From the NCBI RefSeq assembly GCF_006088715.1, contig NZ_CP030771.1, positions 8,740,001-8,804,000 of the forward strand: a stretch of DNA of 64,000 nt, given 5' to 3'. The notes beneath the pieces were generated by a model. That model did not search any database, was not told where the DNA came from, and saw only the letters and a list, made by a program, of their open reading frames with translations. The translations under genes were made by a program, and so were the position numbers. Source of the DNA: Streptomyces sp. YIM 121038. GTDB lineage: Bacteria > Actinomycetota > Actinomycetes > Streptomycetales > Streptomycetaceae. Shown piece after piece: positions 61,526 through 64,000 of this stretch (positions are counted from its first letter, which is position 1; each line of letters starts with the position of its first letter).

Positions 61526-62884
61526 CTACAGGGCTCGGGGGAGCCGCACGTACGTCACGGAGGTCTCCACACCGCTGTCGACGAGGCGGCCGTTCTTGTC
61601 GAACGCCTCGGGGCCGTCCGTCATCCCGAAGTCGTTGTCATTGATGAGGGCCAGCGTGCGGCGGTCGACCAGGGCCACCCCTTCGATCTTGCCGGGCACC
61701 CCCTTGAGGGTGCCGAGATCCACGGCCAGGCGCTTGCGCAGCACCGGTACACCCGCGGCCCGGGGGTCGTCGAGCTGCTCCAGGGAGGGGCGCGTCGCGC
61801 CGTTGTCCCACTTCTTGCCGAGGATGTTCGCGCGCCGGTCCAGGCGCACGAGCTGCAACCGGGCCGCCTTGTCGGTGCGCTCCTCCACGAGCAGGCGATC
61901 GCGGCCGACGGCCACGAGGGAGGAGATCTTCAGCTCGGAGGTGTCGTCCTCCCCGGGGTCCACGACACCCACCGGGTCGAAGCGGTACGCGTACTCGGCC
62001 GTCACCGCCTGCTTGCCCGGGGAGAAGCGGAGCAGCCGGACCGTCCGCGAGCCTTCTCCCGCTTCCTGGTCGGGCGGCGACAGCGGGCTCTGCACGGCCA
62101 TCACCAGGTCGCCACCCGGCAGCTGCGTGAGCCCTTCGAAGCCGCGGTTGACCTTCCGGTGCAGCAGCACGCTCGGCAGCGCCTCGACGACCGGATAGTC
62201 CGTGCCGCGCAGCTTCAGCCCCTGGGGGACGTAGCGCTTGATGACCTTCCCGCGCGCGGAGACGTGCACCAGCGACGGGCCGTACTCGTCGACCAGCCAG
62301 AAGCTGCCGTTCGCGGCTCGGACGATGCCCTCGGTGTCCAGGCCGTTCGGGTCGTAGGCGAGCGGCTTGGCGGCGTTGTACGAGTACGGGGCCTCGTCGC
62401 GCCCCTCCTGGTTGGGCAGCCCGGTGACCGGCTTCCCGGAGCGGGTGGTGATCGGCAGGGCGTCGATGACCTTCACCGAGCGTCCGGACACCCGGATCTT
62501 CACGATCGCCGGGTCGAAGCCGGGGACGGGGAAGGTCCGGCGCTTCTTGCCGTCGACCTTGATCTGCCCGTTCGGCCCCCGATCGGTGACCGTCCAGAAT
62601 TCGCCCTTGCGACCCGCCGGGTAGATGTCGCTGCCTATGCCGCCGAGATCGACACCACGGTCGTCGCGCACTGTGCCGGGCAACAGACGGTTGCTGAACG
62701 GGCCCAGAGGGATGTCGCCCAGCGTGGCCTGGGAGGTGACGCGTGCGGCACCTCCCTGGTGTCCGGAGTCGGCGGGGGCGCCGAGGGCGGTGCCGCTGAC
62801 CGCGAGAGCGGTGAGCAGGGCGAGCGGCACGCCGACAGCGGTGGTTCGACGGACACGGCGCTGACCGGCGACGGGCGCGGACAT
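61526..62884 (-). CDS. Secreted esterase-like phytase-family protein
   Basis: 452 aa from ATG 62884 (GGAGG 6 bases upstream; an upstream ATG at 62938 is less likely). Signal peptide: RRVRR then a hydrophobic stretch to about residue 35 (ALGAPADS). Body shows RDDRGVDLGGIGSDIYPAG, NGLDTEGIVRAANGSFWLVDEYGPSLV, NRGFEGLTQLPGG and LINDNDFGMTDGPEAF, the pattern of the esterase-like activity of phytase family (beta-propeller). Likely extracellular phosphoester or ester hydrolase. Confidence 0.85.
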   Translation of the reverse strand: MSAPVAGQRRVRRTTAVGVPLALLTALAVSGTALGAPADSGHQGGAARVTSQATLGDIPLGPFSNRLLPGTVRDDRGVDLGGIGSDIYPAGRKGEFWTVTDRGPNGQIKVDGKKRRTFPVPGFDPAIVKIRVSGRSVKVIDALPITTRSGKPVTGLPNQEGRDEAPYSYNAAKPLAYDPNGLDTEGIVRAANGSFWLVDEYGPSLVHVSARGKVIKRYVPQGLKLRGTDYPVVEALPSVLLHRKVNRGFEGLTQLPGGDLVMAVQSPLSPPDQEAGEGSRTVRLLRFSPGKQAVTAEYAYRFDPVGVVDPGEDDTSELKISSLVAVGRDRLLVEERTDKAARLQLVRLDRRANILGKKWDNGATRPSLEQLDDPRAAGVPVLRKRLAVDLGTLKGVPGKIEGVALVDRRTLALINDNDFGMTDGPEAFDKNGRLVDSGVETSVTYVRLPRAL

Positions 62885-63008
62885 CGGAGCCTCCTGGGGC
62901 ACGAGATCGGTAACGGCGCCACCTTCAGCCGCGCTCACGAACGCCAGGTGTCGTGAGGGTGAACCGTCAGGAGTCCTGTGGGTGAATCACGTGCTGTTCG
63001 TGCAGATC

Positions 63009-63106
63009 GCGTCGTGAGGCCCGTGTCGTGAGGCCTCCATCCCGAAGCCCGTGTCGCGAGGCCTGCGTCTCGAGGCCCGCGTCCTGAATCCTGTGTCCCG
63101 AAGCCC
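63009..63106. repeat. 14-bp tandem repeat, seven copies
   Basis: Seven contiguous 14-base units of consensus GYGTCSYGARGCCY with no indels (63009-63022 through 63093-63106). It lies between the phytase-like gene promoter and a terminator, in a 539-bp gene-free stretch (62885-63423). No spacers, so not a CRISPR array. Confidence 0.85.
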
Positions 63107-63152
63107 GGCGCCGTGTCCGGTGTGCTGCCCGGGGCCGGGCATCCGGGACGCG

Positions 63153-63191
63153 CCGACGGCGCCTCCCGCGAGGGGCAGGAGGCGCCGTCGG
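63153..63191. terminator. Terminator-like hairpin
   Basis: Perfect 14-bp stem CCGACGGCGCCTCC (63153-63166) with its complement at 63178-63191, 11-base loop. Lies about 230 bp beyond the end of the minus-strand gene at 63424. Confidence 0.7.
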
Positions 63192-63423
63192 ACATCACCA
63201 GCCGATCAACAGCGGCGGGACACCTACCTCGTCATCCCCTTTCGTCTGGATCCGCTCGGCTGCACCGGCGTCTCCACGGTCCTCGACGTCGTGACCTTGC
63301 TCAATCCCTGACCGGGGCGAGTGCGCGTCCCGGTGTTCCCGGCGCACACGGCGCACCCCGTGGGTACGCCGGTGTCGCCGTACACGTTTCAGCCAGCCGA
63401 GCCGGCGCCTCGGACCGGAGAGG

Positions 63424-64000
63424 TCACTCGCCGCCCGTCACCACGGCCAGGGCGGTCGCCGGGTCGTGGGCCGCCGGTCCCGCGGGCATCCAGCGACCGC
63501 GCTCCTTGCGGTACGGCCACCAGCGGCCGTCGTGCCCCTGGCGGAGCTGGGCGTCGGCGCCGACGGCCGTCCAGTGGTTGTGCGCGGCCCGCAGCGTTGG
63601 CCGCTCGTCCTCGTCCCACGCCGCGTCGAGCGCGGCACGCGCGCGTGCCAGGGCCTCGCCCTCCGGAGCCCACTCCTCCTCAAGGACGGCGAGCGCGGCC
63701 CGCCCGCCGTGCTCCCAGGCCCGTACGGCCCGCGCGAGCCCGTCGCTGTCCCTGCCGGAGCCGTCCGCGAGCCGGGCGCCGATCGCCGCGGGCGCGGCCG
63801 TCGCAAGACGCACGGCGTCCTCGGCGAGCGTCAACTCGGCCTCGACGGCCAGCGTTTCGTGCCCGGAGGAGAGGGCCTCGGCCAGCAGTCGGTGCGCCTC
63901 TGCCGCCGCGCGGGCCGCGAGGAACGCGAGCGCCGGTACGTCGACGCCGGGCGCCGGCTCCGTCTCCGTGTCGAGGGACGGCGGCAGACCCGGCTCCGCG
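63424..64000 (-). CDS. Hypothetical protein, start beyond the window
   Basis: Open to the window edge, at least 191 aa. Ala/Glu/Leu-rich helical protein, ending with a Trp-rich segment DGRWWPYRKERGRWMPAG and PATALAVV. The pattern recalls C-terminal parts of actinobacterial proteins encoded next to SNF2-type helicases (SWIM-family companions), but the diagnostic region is not in view, so no function is claimed. Confidence 0.7.
   Translation of the reverse strand, partial: AEPGLPPSLDTETEPAPGVDVPALAFLAARAAAEAHRLLAEALSSGHETLAVEAELTLAEDAVRLATAAPAAIGARLADGSGRDSDGLARAVRAWEHGGRAALAVLEEEWAPEGEALARARAALDAAWDEDERPTLRAAHNHWTAVGADAQLRQGHDGRWWPYRKERGRWMPAGPAAHDPATALAVVTGGE

Noticed and set aside
63009..63106. 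CRISPR array
   Set aside because: Contiguous 14-bp units without spacers; no cas genes.

Overview
The window is very GC-rich, with GTG and TTG starts, four-base ATGA/GTGA overlaps between genes, and actinobacterial gene families (a XylA/XylB/ROK xylose locus, an ExaC-type aldehyde dehydrogenase with a GAF regulator, a Tat-exported amidase). This points to a Streptomyces or a close relative. No tRNA, rRNA, CRISPR array or transposase was seen.

Layout. Bases 1-902 carry the end of a serine hydrolase. Bases 1198-41194 hold a large, strongly dissociated NRPS/PKS cluster: A-PCP (1198), asparagine-synthetase-like ligase (3084), adenylation domain fused to an acyl-CoA dehydrogenase with no carrier domain (4832), multidomain NRPS C-PCP-C-A-PCP-C plus half a C domain (8248), exporter (14904), one KS-AT-ACP PKS module (16132), type II thioesterase (19074), an SDR facing a second exporter (20039/21174), two A-PCP proteins (22514, 25088), a hotdog-like protein, P450 (26908), a thioesterase-like protein with a Cys nucleophile (28197), P450 (29036), A-PCP (30298), C-A-PCP (32103), MbtH-like protein, lone C domain (35774), thioesterase (37443), PCP-C (38197) and an ATP-grasp ligase (39800). 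Seven A domains sit on seven proteins. By-eye specificity codes resemble those for a basic residue, Thr, an unclear residue, Ser, Val, Pro and Leu. Nothing resembles a cis-acting terminal thioesterase or reductase, so the peptide is probably assembled by in-trans loading and aminoacyl shuttling and released in an unusual way.

Bases 41307-51113 look like a second, separate cluster: a class I lanthipeptide locus. It has a 66-residue precursor with an F-D-L-D leader box and six Cys, LanB, LanC, an ABC exporter and, unusually, a PAPS-type sulfotransferase between precursor and LanC. A luciferase-like monooxygenase (as in actagardine tailoring) and an orphan LuxR-type response regulator adjoin it. 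The precursor contains no Tyr, so any sulfation of it must be at another residue.

From 51955 onward the genes look like ordinary chromosomal ones: aldehyde dehydrogenase and its GAF-type regulator, a Tat amidase, an 1.1-kb repeat-bearing gap, ROK repressor and xylulokinase divergent from xylose isomerase, a proline-rich membrane protein, a secreted phytase-like esterase, a 14-bp x 7 tandem repeat and the start-truncated end of a hypothetical gene.
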